DNA from: Chryseobacterium gleum
GTDB taxonomy: Bacteria > Bacteroidota > Bacteroidia > Flavobacteriales_D > Crocinitomicaceae
Length of the DNA: 64,000 nucleotides
Assembly: GCA_945897805.1 (NCBI GenBank)
Contig: CAMDFX010000001.1
Location: 124,001 to 188,000 of the forward strand
Direction of reading: 5' to 3'
In this document: one piece after another, positions 35,128-44,583 of the stretch
How the letters are laid out: every line of letters begins with the position of its first letter
How positions within the stretch are numbered: the first letter of the stretch is position 1
Position numbers and translations under genes: made by a program
The notes under the pieces: model-generated
What the model saw: only the letters and a program-made list of their open reading frames with translations
The model's database searches: none
Told to the model about the DNA's origin: nothing

Positions 35128-36474
35128 TTACAAAGAACGAACTGCAGCTTTGAATTGATTTCCTCTGTCTTCGTAGTTTTCAAATAAATCAAAACTTGCG
35201 CAAGCTGGAGAAAGTAAAACTGTTTCATCTTTTTTGGCCAATCTGTATCCGTAACCAACTGCGTCCATAGCAGAACCAGCTTCAACAATCGTTTCAACTA
35301 TACCAGAAAAGGCATCGATGATCTTTTGATTGTCAGTTCCCAAGCAAATGATTGCTTTTACTTTTTCGCGCACCAATTCTGTCAATTCAGAATAGTCGTT
35401 TCCTTTATCTATGCCACCAACGATCCAAACCGTTTGGTTTTCCATACTTTCAAGCGCAAACCAAGTTGAATTTACGTTGGTTGCTTTTGAATCGTTGATA
35501 AATTCAATTCCGTGAACTTTTGCGACAAATTCCAAACGGTGTTCTACGTTTACGAAATCCGAGAAACTTTCGCGCACAGAATCTTTTCGGATGTCTAATA
35601 TTCTTGCTCCTAAACCTGAAGCCAACGTATTTTGGGTATTGTGCTTACCCTTCAAAGCTAAATCGTGGATTGACATGGTGAATGTTTCGTTTATGTTAAT
35701 TGTTATTTGTTTATCATCTGCAAAAGCGCCTTGCTCTTGGAATTTTTGTTTTAATGAAAATGGGGCCAATTTTGCCGCTGGTTTTCTCTTGTTTATTTCG
35801 TTGACTATTGTTTCATCGTCCGCATTGTAGATGAACCAGTCAGTGGAAGTTTGATTTTGCAAAATGCGGAATTTTGAGTCCACGTAATTTTGCATTTCAT
35901 AATTGTATCGATCTAAGTGATCTGGTGTAATATTTAGCAACATTGCGATATCCGCTTTGAAATCAAACATATCGTCTAATTGAAAAGAGCTCAATTCAAG
36001 CACGAACCAATCAAAGTTTTCATTCGCCACTTGTTTGGCAAAACTTTTCCCAATGTTTCCAGCCAATCCCACGTTGAAGCCCGCTTTTTTCAAAATGTGG
36101 AAAGTCAACATCGTGGTGGTTGTTTTGCCGTTGCTTCCAGTGATGCAAATTGTTTTCGCAGTGTTGTAATAGCCTGCAAATTCAATTTCAGAAATGATCC
36201 GAATCGATTTGTTTTTCAATTCTTGGATAATCGCTACTTTGTCCGGAATTCCTGGAGATTTAACCACCAAATCAGCCGCCAATATTTTTTCGAAAGTGTG
36301 TTGTCCAGCTTCCCATTCAATGCCGAGTTGATTCAACTCTTCTTGAAATTCTTCTTTTATTTGACCAAAATCTGAAACAAAAACGTTCCAACCTTTTTTC
36401 AAAGCCAAGATTGCTGTACCAACGCCACTTTCGCCAGCGCCCAAAATCACGATATTTTTTCCTTCACCGATCAT
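35128..36474 (-). CDS. murD: UDP-N-acetylmuramoylalanine-D-glutamate ligase
   Basis: 448 aa. Rossmann start ILGAGESGVGTA, ATP loop GSNGKTTT at 113-120, and INDSKATN followed by the C-terminal VWIVGGIDKGNDY and LLSPACASFDLFENYEDRG, all MurD-specific. Adds D-Glu to the muropeptide stem. Start touches the mraY stop (shared base at 36474). Confidence 0.96.
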   Translation of the reverse strand: MIGEGKNIVILGAGESGVGTAILALKKGWNVFVSDFGQIKEEFQEELNQLGIEWEAGQHTFEKILAADLVVKSPGIPDKVAIIQELKNKSIRIISEIEFAGYYNTAKTICITGSNGKTTTTMLTFHILKKAGFNVGLAGNIGKSFAKQVANENFDWFVLELSSFQLDDMFDFKADIAMLLNITPDHLDRYNYEMQNYVDSKFRILQNQTSTDWFIYNADDETIVNEINKRKPAAKLAPFSLKQKFQEQGAFADDKQITININETFTMSIHDLALKGKHNTQNTLASGLGARILDIRKDSVRESFSDFVNVEHRLEFVAKVHGIEFINDSKATNVNSTWFALESMENQTVWIVGGIDKGNDYSELTELVREKVKAIICLGTDNQKIIDAFSGIVETIVEAGSAMDAVGYGYRLAKKDETVLLSPACASFDLFENYEDRGNQFKAAVRSL

Positions 36475-37721
36475 TATCTTAATTTCAGTGTTACGATGGT
36501 GATTACGGCTAATAAAATTGATACAATCCAGAATCGCGCAACAATTTTCGCTTCGTGAATTCCTTTTTTCTGGTAGTGATGATGCAAAGGCGCCATGAGG
36601 AAAATCCTTCTACCCTCGCCGAATCGTTTCTTGGTCAATTTGAAATAGCCAACCTGCAAAATCACGGATAAATTCTCAACCAAGAAAACACCGCAAAGCA
36701 CAGGAATTAGAAGTTCTTTTCTTACCGAAATTGCAAATACGGCGATGATTCCTCCCAAGGCTAAGCTTCCAGTGTCGCCCATGAAAACCTGCGCAGGGTA
36801 GGAGTTGTACCACAAAAATCCGATACAAGCGCCCACAAATGCGGAGATAAAAATCACGAGTTCTTCCGCGTGAGGAATGTACATCACATCTAAGTAATCG
36901 GCGAAGCGCACATTTGAACTTACATAAGCGAAAATTGCCAAAGCAATTCCAATGAAAGCTGAAGTTCCTGTGGCCAATCCGTCTAATCCATCGGTCATGT
37001 TTGCACCATTTGAAACGGCGATTACAATAAAAATCACAATCGGAATAAAGAGCATCCAACCGTATGATTTTTGAGTGTCGCCAATCAACCAATTGTAGTT
37101 GAATTCATTTCCTTTAACAAATGGAACGGTGGTTGTCATGTCACGCGTTTCGATCCACATGTAATTTGAATCTTTTGAAAATTCAGCATGCTTGTGGGTT
37201 ACAACTGTTTCGTCCTGAGTTAATTGATGCGTTACTGGTACTTTTTTATGAACGCGCACATCGTTGTTGAAGTACAAAATGCAACCAACGATTAAGCCCA
37301 CACCAATTTGACCAACGATTTTAAATCTGCCTTTCAGACCTTCCTTGTTTTTCTTGAAAACTTTGATGTAATCATCCAGAAAACCGATTAATCCTAACCA
37401 AATTGTGGCTATTAACATTGTGATTACATAGATGTTATGCAATTTTGCGAATAAAAGTGTTGGAATAAAAATCGCACTTAGAATGATGATTCCACCCATG
37501 GTTGGCGTTCCTGACTTTTCGATTTGACCAGCCAAACCTAAATCTCTTACTGTTTCACCAATTTGTTGGCGTCTCAAAAGATTAATCAATCTCTTTCCAA
37601 AGACGATAGAAACCACCAAAGAAGTAATTAAAGCCAACGCAGCCCTGAAAGAAATAAATTGAAATAATCCTGCCCCAGGAAAATCAATTGAATCTAAATA
37701 ATCAAATAAATAATACAACAT
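36474..37721 (-). CDS. mraY: Phospho-N-acetylmuramoyl-pentapeptide transferase
   Basis: 415 aa polytopic membrane enzyme. MraY marks: [23 protein letters not shown] (Asp-Asp motif), [23 protein letters not shown], and [13 protein letters not shown]. Loads the muropeptide onto undecaprenyl phosphate to give lipid I. A loop of about 60 residues with charged sequence ([20 protein letters not shown]) is longer than in E. coli MraY (360 aa) and is typical of Bacteroidota. Spacer to murE carries a 7-bp tandem repeat. Confidence 0.95.
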   Translation of the reverse strand: MLYYLFDYLDSIDFPGAGLFQFISFRAALALITSLVVSIVFGKRLINLLRRQQIGETVRDLGLAGQIEKSGTPTMGGIIILSAIFIPTLLFAKLHNIYVITMLIATIWLGLIGFLDDYIKVFKKNKEGLKGRFKIVGQIGVGLIVGCILYFNNDVRVHKKVPVTHQLTQDETVVTHKHAEFSKDSNYMWIETRDMTTTVPFVKGNEFNYNWLIGDTQKSYGWMLFIPIVIFIVIAVSNGANMTDGLDGLATGTSAFIGIALAIFAYVSSNVRFADYLDVMYIPHAEELVIFISAFVGACIGFLWYNSYPAQVFMGDTGSLALGGIIAVFAISVRKELLIPVLCGVFLVENLSVILQVGYFKLTKKRFGEGRRIFLMAPLHHHYQKKGIHEAKIVARFWIVSILLAVITIVTLKLR

Positions 37722-37735
37722 AATCTATCTTTTAG

Positions 37736-37793
37736 TAATGCCTATTCCCTAATGCCCAGTGCCTAAAATGCCTACTGCCCAAAACCTATTTCC
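37736..37793. repeat. 7-bp degenerate tandem repeat in the murE-mraY spacer
   Basis: Units taatgcc, tattccc, taatgcc, cagtgcc, (taaa)atgcc, tactgcc, caaaacc, tatttcc in register except one 2-nt insertion. The murE stop codon TAG (37786-37788 on minus) is inside the tract, so the repeat begins in the murE 3' end. Confidence 0.65.
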
Positions 37794-39252
37794 CCAACAT
37801 CTCAAACAATTCCTTCACCGTCTTCATATCGTCAAAATCATGTTTCACACCTTTAATTTCTTGGTATTTCTCATGTCCTTTTCCTGCGATTAAAATAATA
37901 TCTCCTGGCTCTGCCATTGCACAAGCCGTTTTGATTGCTTGCGCTCTGTCTTGAATACTCAATGTTTTTTTGAAATATTGACCCTCAACGCCAGCCATCA
38001 TTTCCTCGATGATAATTTCTGGTTCTTCCGAACGGGGATTGTCTGATGTGATGATCACCTTGTCGCTCAATTCACAAGCGATTTTCGCCATCACTGGACG
38101 TTTTGCTTTGTCGCGATCACCGCCACAACCAACAACAGTGAAAACTGTTTCGTTTTTAGTGCGGATATTGGCAATCGTTTTCAGCACGTTTTCCAGTGCG
38201 TCTGGCGTGTGCGCATAATCCACAATGGCAGTAATTCCGCCGTTGCTTCTGATATATTCAAATCGACCTTCCACAGATTCGAGGTTACTCAAGATCGTTA
38301 AAACTTCAATTTTATCTTGTTCAAGTAATTGACTGATGGCGTAAACCGTCAATAAATTATATGCATTAAAATCACCGATCAATCTGGACCAAAGTTCAGT
38401 TCCAGCCATGTTTACGACTAATCCTGAAAATTGATTTTCAATCACTTTTGCTTTGAAATCTGCAGGCGTTTTTAATGCGTATTGGTATTTTTTGGCTTTC
38501 GTATTTTGCAGCATCACCATGCCATTTTTGTCATCCACATTGGTCAAGGCAAAAGCACCTGCTGGCAACATGTCGAAAAATCCTTTTTTGGCTTCGATGT
38601 AAGCTTTGAAAGTTCCATGATAATCCAAGTGGTCGTGCGAAATGTTCGTAAATGCGGCGCCTGCAAATTCAAGACCTGCAATTCTGTGTTGAGAAACTGA
38701 ATGCGAGCTCACTTCCATGAAGCAATATTCACAGCCTTTATCCACCATTTTTGCCAACAATTCATTCAGCTCAACTGGATTTGGCGTGGTGTGTGTGGAC
38801 GCAATTTCAACGCTCCCAATTTTATTCACAACCGTTGAAAGTAAACCCGATTTGTGACCCAATTCCATGAATAGATTATGTAGCAGAGTCGTTGTGGTGG
38901 TTTTTCCGTTTGTACCAGTAATTCCAACCAATTTTAACTGTTGACTTGGGTTGTCGTAAAAGTTTGCAGACATTATTCCCAATGCTTTCGAGGTGTCGTT
39001 GACCACAATTAAATTGACATTTTCTGCCACTTCAATTGCTTTTTGAGCGATAATTGTGGTGCAACCTTGCTCAATAACTTTAGGGATAAAATTATGTGCA
39101 TCAACTGTCGTACCTTCGATTGCAACGAATACTGCGCCTGGTTTTGCTAATCTTGAATCAAAAACTACGGTATCAACAGCTGTATCCATGTTTCCTTTTA
39201 CAGAAACGATAGAAACGCCATACAATATGTCTTTTATAATTTTTGTCATCAA
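37786..39252 (-). CDS. murE: UDP-MurNAc-tripeptide synthetase, meso-DAP type
   Basis: 488 aa. ATP loop GITGTNGKTTTT near residue 105 and the substrate motif DNPR at 404-407, which in MurE marks meso-diaminopimelate rather than lysine. This predicts mDAP-type peptidoglycan. C-terminal AGKGHEKYQEI is also standard. Start overlaps the ftsI stop by 4 bp. Confidence 0.96.
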   Translation of the reverse strand: MMTKIIKDILYGVSIVSVKGNMDTAVDTVVFDSRLAKPGAVFVAIEGTTVDAHNFIPKVIEQGCTTIIAQKAIEVAENVNLIVVNDTSKALGIMSANFYDNPSQQLKLVGITGTNGKTTTTTLLHNLFMELGHKSGLLSTVVNKIGSVEIASTHTTPNPVELNELLAKMVDKGCEYCFMEVSSHSVSQHRIAGLEFAGAAFTNISHDHLDYHGTFKAYIEAKKGFFDMLPAGAFALTNVDDKNGMVMLQNTKAKKYQYALKTPADFKAKVIENQFSGLVVNMAGTELWSRLIGDFNAYNLLTVYAISQLLEQDKIEVLTILSNLESVEGRFEYIRSNGGITAIVDYAHTPDALENVLKTIANIRTKNETVFTVVGCGGDRDKAKRPVMAKIACELSDKVIITSDNPRSEEPEIIIEEMMAGVEGQYFKKTLSIQDRAQAIKTACAMAEPGDIILIAGKGHEKYQEIKGVKHDFDDMKTVKELFEMLGK

Positions 39253-41357
39253 TCTAAAATTAATTCTACTAAACCACCTTTGTATGCTTCAGATCCTGGC
39301 GGAACGGTTTGTTTTGTAACTGTCCCAACCCCTCTAATAATCACGTGCATGCCTGTTTTTTCAATCAGGTAAACAGCATCTTTCGCAGACATTCCAACTA
39401 CATTTGGAATTGTATTTTTGCCAATTACTCTTTTAAAAAACTCAATTTTATTTCCTCCAGCTTTGGTGATTACCCATTCATTTTGTTCATTTTGAGTATA
39501 AGGAATATTCAAGTTTTTCAAAATCACTTTCAAGTCAAAGAAATTTCCATTTTTGGAAGTCGGTGCTTTGTAAATTCTTTGATTTGCCTCGTTAATTGCA
39601 CAGTGATATTTCAAACTTGTTGCATAAACTTTGTTGGCAATCGCAGAGAAAACTTTCCCTGAAACCGTTGATCCATATATGTTATCTCCAACAGCATTTA
39701 CCGAAACGATACAAGTATAAATTGGATTTTTTACTGGAAAATAACCGACGAATGAAGCCAAATATCTTTCTTCATCTTCTTTACCGTATCCTTTTCCGTT
39801 TTCACCTAAGATTCTGGCAGTTCCAGTTTTACCTGCAATCTTGAAATAAGAGGAAGTCAAGTTGCGTCCAGTCCCTTCTTTCATTACGCCTTCTAAACAG
39901 TCTTTTAAAATTCTCAATGTTTGATCGCTGCAAATTTTTTCTTTGATAACAATAGGATAAAATTGCTTTACAACTTCATTTCCACGTCTGATTTCTTTTA
40001 CAAATTGCGGTTTCACAACTTTTCCATTATTGGCAACGGCATTGTAAATTGCCAATGTTTGCATCGGTGTTTGTTGAACTTCATATCCAACTGCCATCCA
40101 TGCAATTGAGCCTGCCCACCAGCTTTTTGAACCAGGTACACAAATGGTAGGTTTTGCTTCACCTTCAATTTCCAATCCCAACGGTTGGTCAATTCCAAAC
40201 GATTTCAAACGGTCGATGAAGGCCTGTGGCTCATTTCTGTAAGCTTTAAAAATCACTCTCGAAATCACATTTGAAGATTTTTCAAATGCTTGCTTGATGG
40301 TGATTCTACCGTAATTAGCACCGTGTGCTTCATTTAATGTTTTTCCGTAATAAGTGTATTTAGGTTGCGCAAGAACAGTGTCTGTGATTTTAATTAATCC
40401 ATCTTCCAAAGCAGCCATTAAGGAAACTAATTTAAAAGTTGAACCAGGAACTTCTTTTGTTCCAATCGCGTGGTTGTATAATTCGTAATATTCGCCATCT
40501 TTTGCCTGTGTAAGGTTCACAATAGCTTTGACAAATCCAGTTTTTACTTCCATTACAATGACAGAGCCACTTGTTGCATTGTTGGTTTTCATTTGCCGTT
40601 GCAATTCAGTGTGTGCAACTTCTTGAATTTCTTTGTCGATGGAAGTGATGATGTCTGCACCTTCAACAGCATCTTTGACCACTTGCCCCGTTTTTTTCCA
40701 GCCAGTTGAAATCTTTTGTTCAACTTCTTCTCCTGCTTCACCTTCCAAATATTTGCGAAATGCGCCTTCAATTCCTACGCTATATTCTTTACTAGTTTTA
40801 GTTTTAGCTTGATAATAACCTAGAGTTCTGCGCATCATGTCGCCGTGTGGTCTTTTTCTTTCAATCTTTTCATCGCTGTCAATGATTCCTCCCTTGTAAC
40901 GGCCTAAGTTGAAAAGTGGCAATTCATTGATTAATCTTCGTTCAGCATTGTTCACTTTCTTTTTAATCAATAAATAACGAGTCTTTACAGCCCTTCCTCG
41001 GCGGATATGAGATTCATATTCTCTAGCACTCATATCAGGGAAAAGTTTCGAAAGTCCGCGACTCAAGTCAGACACATGTTTATCAAAATTTTCTTGCGTT
41101 GGAACCATTGGGTCCATATAAATGTCAAAATTGGAAATAGAGGTGACCAAAGGCGTTCTGTTGGCGTCCAAAATTTCCCCTAATCGTGGCGGTTTTGCGA
41201 CAATGCGCGTTGGAATTCTATCGACTGGCGTTTTAAAAACATTAGATACAACTTCTGATTGTATGGAAATTGTCTTGAAAACAACGACAATCATCGCAAC
41301 AACAAACCCGAAATAAACCAGGTAAGCCCTCCACAATATGCCTTTCTTTTCGTCCAT
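39249..41357 (-). CDS. ftsI: Septal transpeptidase FtsI (PBP3) with a PASTA domain
   Basis: 702 aa. Membrane anchor near residues 12-30. Penicillin-binding motifs are complete: SxxK at S306-K309 (VPGSTFKL), SxN at 361-363 (SSN), KTG at 510-512 (AGKTGTAR). A dimerisation domain lies N-terminal. One C-terminal PASTA domain (about 645-702; IPNVVGMSAKDAVYLIEKTG) follows, absent from E. coli FtsI but usual in Bacteroidota. Cross-links septal peptidoglycan with FtsW. Two nt from the ftsL stop. Confidence 0.95.
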   Translation of the reverse strand: MDEKKGILWRAYLVYFGFVVAMIVVVFKTISIQSEVVSNVFKTPVDRIPTRIVAKPPRLGEILDANRTPLVTSISNFDIYMDPMVPTQENFDKHVSDLSRGLSKLFPDMSAREYESHIRRGRAVKTRYLLIKKKVNNAERRLINELPLFNLGRYKGGIIDSDEKIERKRPHGDMMRRTLGYYQAKTKTSKEYSVGIEGAFRKYLEGEAGEEVEQKISTGWKKTGQVVKDAVEGADIITSIDKEIQEVAHTELQRQMKTNNATSGSVIVMEVKTGFVKAIVNLTQAKDGEYYELYNHAIGTKEVPGSTFKLVSLMAALEDGLIKITDTVLAQPKYTYYGKTLNEAHGANYGRITIKQAFEKSSNVISRVIFKAYRNEPQAFIDRLKSFGIDQPLGLEIEGEAKPTICVPGSKSWWAGSIAWMAVGYEVQQTPMQTLAIYNAVANNGKVVKPQFVKEIRRGNEVVKQFYPIVIKEKICSDQTLRILKDCLEGVMKEGTGRNLTSSYFKIAGKTGTARILGENGKGYGKEDEERYLASFVGYFPVKNPIYTCIVSVNAVGDNIYGSTVSGKVFSAIANKVYATSLKYHCAINEANQRIYKAPTSKNGNFFDLKVILKNLNIPYTQNEQNEWVITKAGGNKIEFFKRVIGKNTIPNVVGMSAKDAVYLIEKTGMHVIIRGVGTVTKQTVPPGSEAYKGGLVELILD

Positions 41358-41359
41358 TT

Positions 41360-41761
41360 TTAATCTTCCTTTTTAACTCTGATTACTTTCGCTGGATTCG
41401 TTGTTTCTTTCAGTCCTCGTGGCCCAAGTTTATCAACCAATTCACTTCTTTTAGTTTCTTCTTCTAATTTTGCTTTTGCCTCCACATATTCAGCCGTTGA
41501 AGCATCTAATTTTTTTTGTGCAGTGTCGATGTCTTTGGTCAATTGGCGGTCGTGATAACCTTTTCCAACCAATAAAAGCATGATTAAAATCAAGAAAAAA
41601 ACAAAAGGCAAATTTTTGATTACAAAGTCTTTAATTAAAAATTCTCCGTTCAAAATTTGCACAAACGCATTTGGTTTGGCACGTCTTTCTGCTTTATTAG
41701 CTTGCTTCGATTTTACTTTTTCTTTCTCAGCAGCCTCTTCTTTTTCAATGAATTCATTCAT
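41360..41761 (-). CDS. ftsL: FtsL-like division protein
   Basis: 133 aa bitopic protein: a charged Lys/Glu-rich cytoplasmic N-terminus (EKEEAAEKEKVKSKQANKAE), a membrane helix at about 52-68 (PFVFFLILIMLLLVGKG), and a heptad-like periplasmic coiled coil (DIDTAQKKLDASTAEYVEAKAKL). This is the FtsL/DivIC layout and the position between rsmH and ftsI is that of ftsL. Sequence identity in this family is too low for a motif-based call. Overlaps rsmH by 8 bp. Confidence 0.85.
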   Translation of the reverse strand: MNEFIEKEEAAEKEKVKSKQANKAERRAKPNAFVQILNGEFLIKDFVIKNLPFVFFLILIMLLLVGKGYHDRQLTKDIDTAQKKLDASTAEYVEAKAKLEEETKRSELVDKLGPRGLKETTNPAKVIRVKKED

Positions 41762-42674
41762 GATTACGTTCTGCTATTCTGAGTTTTGCACTTCTTGCTC
41801 TCGAATTCAAAGCGATTTCTTCCTCCGATGGGGCAATTGGTTTTCTAGTTATTTCTGTCAAAGGTTTCAAGACATTTCCAAAGAAATCTTTTTCAATCGA
41901 ACCGTCTAGATGACCTCTTTTCATGAAGTTTTTCACCAATCGATCTTCCAAAGAGTGGTACGACATCACCACCAATCTTCCGCCTGGGACAAGCACGTCT
42001 GGACATTGAATCAGAAATTTTTCCAATACATCCATTTCATTGTTAACTTCAATTCTCAATGCTTGAAAAACTTGTGCAAAAAATTTGTGGTCTTTGAATT
42101 TTGGTGCGATTGGAAACAAAATGTCCATCAATTCGCCAGTTGTATTGATTGGCGCTTTTTGTCTTCCTCTGCAAATGGTGCCAGCAATTTTTCCAGGAGA
42201 AGTCAATTCACCGTATTTTCTTAAGATTTTGATGAGGTCTTCTTCTTCGTATTCGTTTACCACGTTGAAAGCAGAAAATTCACCTTTCTGATTCATGCGC
42301 ATATCCAAAGGATCGTTGGTGCGAATAGAAAAACCGCGGTTTCCAGCATCAAATTGATGAGAAGAAACCCCTAAATCAGCCAGTATTCCATCCACTTTTT
42401 CGATTTTCATCATGCGCAAGTGATTCTTCAAAAACGAAAAATTAGCTGCGATAAAATGAAAATTGGGTGCTTCCCACGCATTGGCTAAAGCGTCAGGATC
42501 TTGGTCAAAAACAATCAGTTTTCCGGCTGGAGAAAGTTGTTTGAAAATTTCGCGTGAATGTCCACCGCCACCGAAAGTGACATCAATATATGTTCCGTCG
42601 GGACGAATATTTAATCCATCCAAACAAGGCTGCAACATTACAGGAACGTGGTATGTTTCTTCGTTATTCGTCAT
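41754..42674 (-). CDS. rsmH: 16S rRNA (cytosine-1402-N4)-methyltransferase
   Basis: 306 aa, normal length. MraW marks: YHVPVMLQPCLDGL, DVTFGGGGHS, GILADLGVSSHQFD, and VMSYHSLEDRLVKNFM. Methylates N4 of C1402 in the ribosomal P site with SAM. Second gene of the dcw cluster; its start overlaps the mraZ 3' end by 11 bp. Confidence 0.96.
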   Translation of the reverse strand: MTNNEETYHVPVMLQPCLDGLNIRPDGTYIDVTFGGGGHSREIFKQLSPAGKLIVFDQDPDALANAWEAPNFHFIAANFSFLKNHLRMMKIEKVDGILADLGVSSHQFDAGNRGFSIRTNDPLDMRMNQKGEFSAFNVVNEYEEEDLIKILRKYGELTSPGKIAGTICRGRQKAPINTTGELMDILFPIAPKFKDHKFFAQVFQALRIEVNNEMDVLEKFLIQCPDVLVPGGRLVVMSYHSLEDRLVKNFMKRGHLDGSIEKDFFGNVLKPLTEITRKPIAPSEEEIALNSRARSAKLRIAERNHE

Positions 42675-43122
42675 TTCCTAAATCACCCATTACTTCATCC
42701 GCTAAATCAGCGAAGTCCGTCATGTTTCCTTCGATCAATTCGAAGTATATGGTTTTATCCCAAATTTCAATGCGGTCATTGTAGGCGATGAGCATCACGT
42801 CTTTGTTCAATCCAACGCGTTCCATGTGTGTCACAGGAATCAATATTCTGCCAGCACTATCAAGTGCCAATGCTTTTGCTCCTTGGTGAAACAAACGGTA
42901 GAACATTCTGTTTTTGGGCTTGAACAAATTCATTTTAGACAATTTTTCACTCAATTTTTCCCATTCATTCATAGGATAAAGTGTCAAACAGTCCTCAAAA
43001 CCTTTGTTGAGCATGAAATTTTCTTGGGCAGCAGGAGAAAGCTGTTTCCTCAAACTTGATGGAAACAAGAAACGTCCTTTGACGTCTAACTTTACTTCAT
43101 ATTCTCCTACTAAACCTGCCAT
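42664..43122 (-). CDS. mraZ: Transcriptional regulator MraZ
   Basis: 152 aa from ATG 43122, the usual MraZ length; a start at 43161 would lie upstream of the -7 box. Two AbrB-like swapped-hairpin domains: GEYEVKLDVKGRFLFPSSLRKQ and LALDSAGRILIPVTHMERVG. Binds tandem repeats upstream of its own gene and controls the dcw operon. Candidate boxes with a 10-bp period lie at 43155-43172. Confidence 0.95.
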   Translation of the reverse strand: MAGLVGEYEVKLDVKGRFLFPSSLRKQLSPAAQENFMLNKGFEDCLTLYPMNEWEKLSEKLSKMNLFKPKNRMFYRLFHQGAKALALDSAGRILIPVTHMERVGLNKDVMLIAYNDRIEIWDKTIYFELIEGNMTDFADLADEVMGDLGNDE

Positions 43123-43137
43123 AACGGTAATAATGGG

Positions 43138-43145
43138 TAAAAATA
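43138..43145 (-). promoter_or_regulatory. Putative -7 box of the dcw operon
   Basis: On minus this reads TATTTTTA, one mismatch from TAnnTTTG, 15 nt before the mraZ ATG. The MraZ boxes lie immediately upstream, where they would meet RNA polymerase. Confidence 0.4.
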
Positions 43146-43154
43146 AGGAGAAAA

Positions 43155-43172
43155 CTTCCACTTTTTACCACT
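43155..43172 (-). promoter_or_regulatory. Candidate MraZ boxes, 10-bp period
   Basis: Minus strand AGTGGTAAAAAGTGGAAG: two AGTGG words spaced exactly 10 bp, 33-50 nt before the mraZ ATG. Known MraZ operators are GTGG/TGGG-type words in direct repeat with 10-bp period. A near-identical copy in opposite orientation lies at 43275-43292. Confidence 0.6.
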
Positions 43173-43274
43173 AATGATTACTATGTTGATAACTTCTTAC
43201 TGTATTTGGTTTGATAAGGTTACAAAAAGGTTTAAAAAGTATTGATTTTATTGAATTTAGTCTAAAAATACACT

Positions 43275-43292
43275 TGTGGTAAAAAGTGGTAG
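43275..43292 (+). promoter_or_regulatory. Second, inverted copy of the MraZ-like boxes
   Basis: Plus strand TGTGGTAAAAAGTGGTAG: GTGG words again 10 bp apart, matching the mraZ-proximal site at 13 central bases but inverted, and centred about 120 bp further upstream. The rest of the 401-nt region 43123-43523 is AT-rich with no ORF and no recognisable riboswitch ahead of the TerC gene. Confidence 0.5.
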
Positions 43293-43523
43293 AAAATGTT
43301 TTGATGTGGATAATTTTTGAGTGAATGTTAAAAACCGAGGATAATTGATAGGTATCTTTTAAATCCTATTTTACTGTTTTGAATTTTTCAAAAAGTTTTA
43401 AATGCCATCGTAAAAAGAATTGTAAATAAATTTGATTTTGCTATTTCCCTTCAAAACCCTTAATTTTACGCTCAACTTCTAAAGTTCCAATTTGGAATTT
43501 CAAAAACGAAAACATTATTCAAC

Positions 43524-44525
43524 ATGCTCGATCATCCTTTATTAATTGCAGGTTTTTCAATTGTTGTGGTCGCGATGTTGTTGCTCGATTTGGGGATTTT
43601 CAATAAAAAAGGGCATATTATTTCCAACAAAGAAGCGGTCATTTGGTCGCTGGTTTGGATTGGATTGTCAATGGCATTCAGTGCATTAATTTATTTCACT
43701 TTCGGATATGAAAATGGAATAAATGTAGGTCTAGAAAAATTTTCACAATTTCAATCTGCTTATTGGATAGAGAAATCACTTTCGGTGGATAATTTATTTG
43801 TTTTTATCCTCGTTTTTGGCTTTTTTCAAGTGCCGAAAGAAAACCAACACAAAGTCCTTTTTTGGGGGATTATAGGTGCGTTGCTCTTGCGCGCGTTCTT
43901 TATTTTTGCTGGTATTGGATTGATAAAATTGACTTATTTACCTGATTTCAATTTGTTTGGAGTTTTGTTCCAAAAAGTGAATGTGGTGTTGACTTTGTTC
44001 GGTTTGTTTTTGATTTATGCAGGAATCAAGTCTTGGTTTGCGCATGATGATTCCGATGAGGAAAAAGATTTCACCAAAAGTGCGGGTGCAAAATTTATTT
44101 ACCGCTTTTTTAAAGTGAGCAAAAACTACGACGGCGATCGTTTTTTCACCATCGAAAACGGATTGAAGGTCGCAACGCCCATGTTGGTAGTGATTGGCGT
44201 GATTGAATTTACAGATTTACTTTTCGCCGTGGATTCCATTCCAGCAATTTTTGCCATTGCGCCTGATGATCCATTCATACTTTACACCTCCAATATTTTT
44301 GCCATTTTGGGCTTGCGTTCTTTGTATTTTATCTTGGCGAATTTCATTCACATGTTCAGCAAATTGCAATACGGCTTGGCGATTATTTTGTCTTTCATTG
44401 GATTGAAAATGGTGATTTCACCTTTCTTCCACATCAGTTCCGCGCATTCTTTGATTGTGGTGGCAGGTGTTTTGCTTTTGTCGGTGGTGGTTTCGCTGCT
44501 TTTTCCCGAGAAGAAAGGGGAGTAG
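43524..44525 (+). CDS. TerC/Alx-family membrane protein
   Basis: 333 aa with about nine membrane segments. TerC marks: acidic residues in the membrane helices such as LLDLGIFNKKGH, EKSLSVDNLFVFILVFGFF, and EFTDLLFAVDSIPAIFAIAPDDPFILYTSN. Family members act in Mn2+/metal efflux or envelope metalation and tellurite resistance. No yybP-ykoY (Mn) riboswitch is visible upstream. The next gene, engB, starts 58 nt downstream on the same strand. Confidence 0.9.
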   Translation: MLDHPLLIAGFSIVVVAMLLLDLGIFNKKGHIISNKEAVIWSLVWIGLSMAFSALIYFTFGYENGINVGLEKFSQFQSAYWIEKSLSVDNLFVFILVFGFFQVPKENQHKVLFWGIIGALLLRAFFIFAGIGLIKLTYLPDFNLFGVLFQKVNVVLTLFGLFLIYAGIKSWFAHDDSDEEKDFTKSAGAKFIYRFFKVSKNYDGDRFFTIENGLKVATPMLVVIGVIEFTDLLFAVDSIPAIFAIAPDDPFILYTSNIFAILGLRSLYFILANFIHMFSKLQYGLAIILSFIGLKMVISPFFHISSAHSLIVVAGVLLLSVVVSLLFPEKKGE

Positions 44526-44583
44526 CGACAAGTCACCGTTTGCAACAACAAAGTTTATCCGTAACTTCGCCAAAAATTTTACC

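Noticed and set aside
36676-37092. 138-aa minus-strand ORF inside mraY in another frame
   Set aside because: Basic, Cys/Arg/Trp-rich shadow ORF; the mraY frame has full family motifs.
43293-43523. Possible yybP-ykoY manganese riboswitch ahead of the TerC gene
   Set aside because: No matching stem-loop or conserved core seen in this AT-rich stretch.
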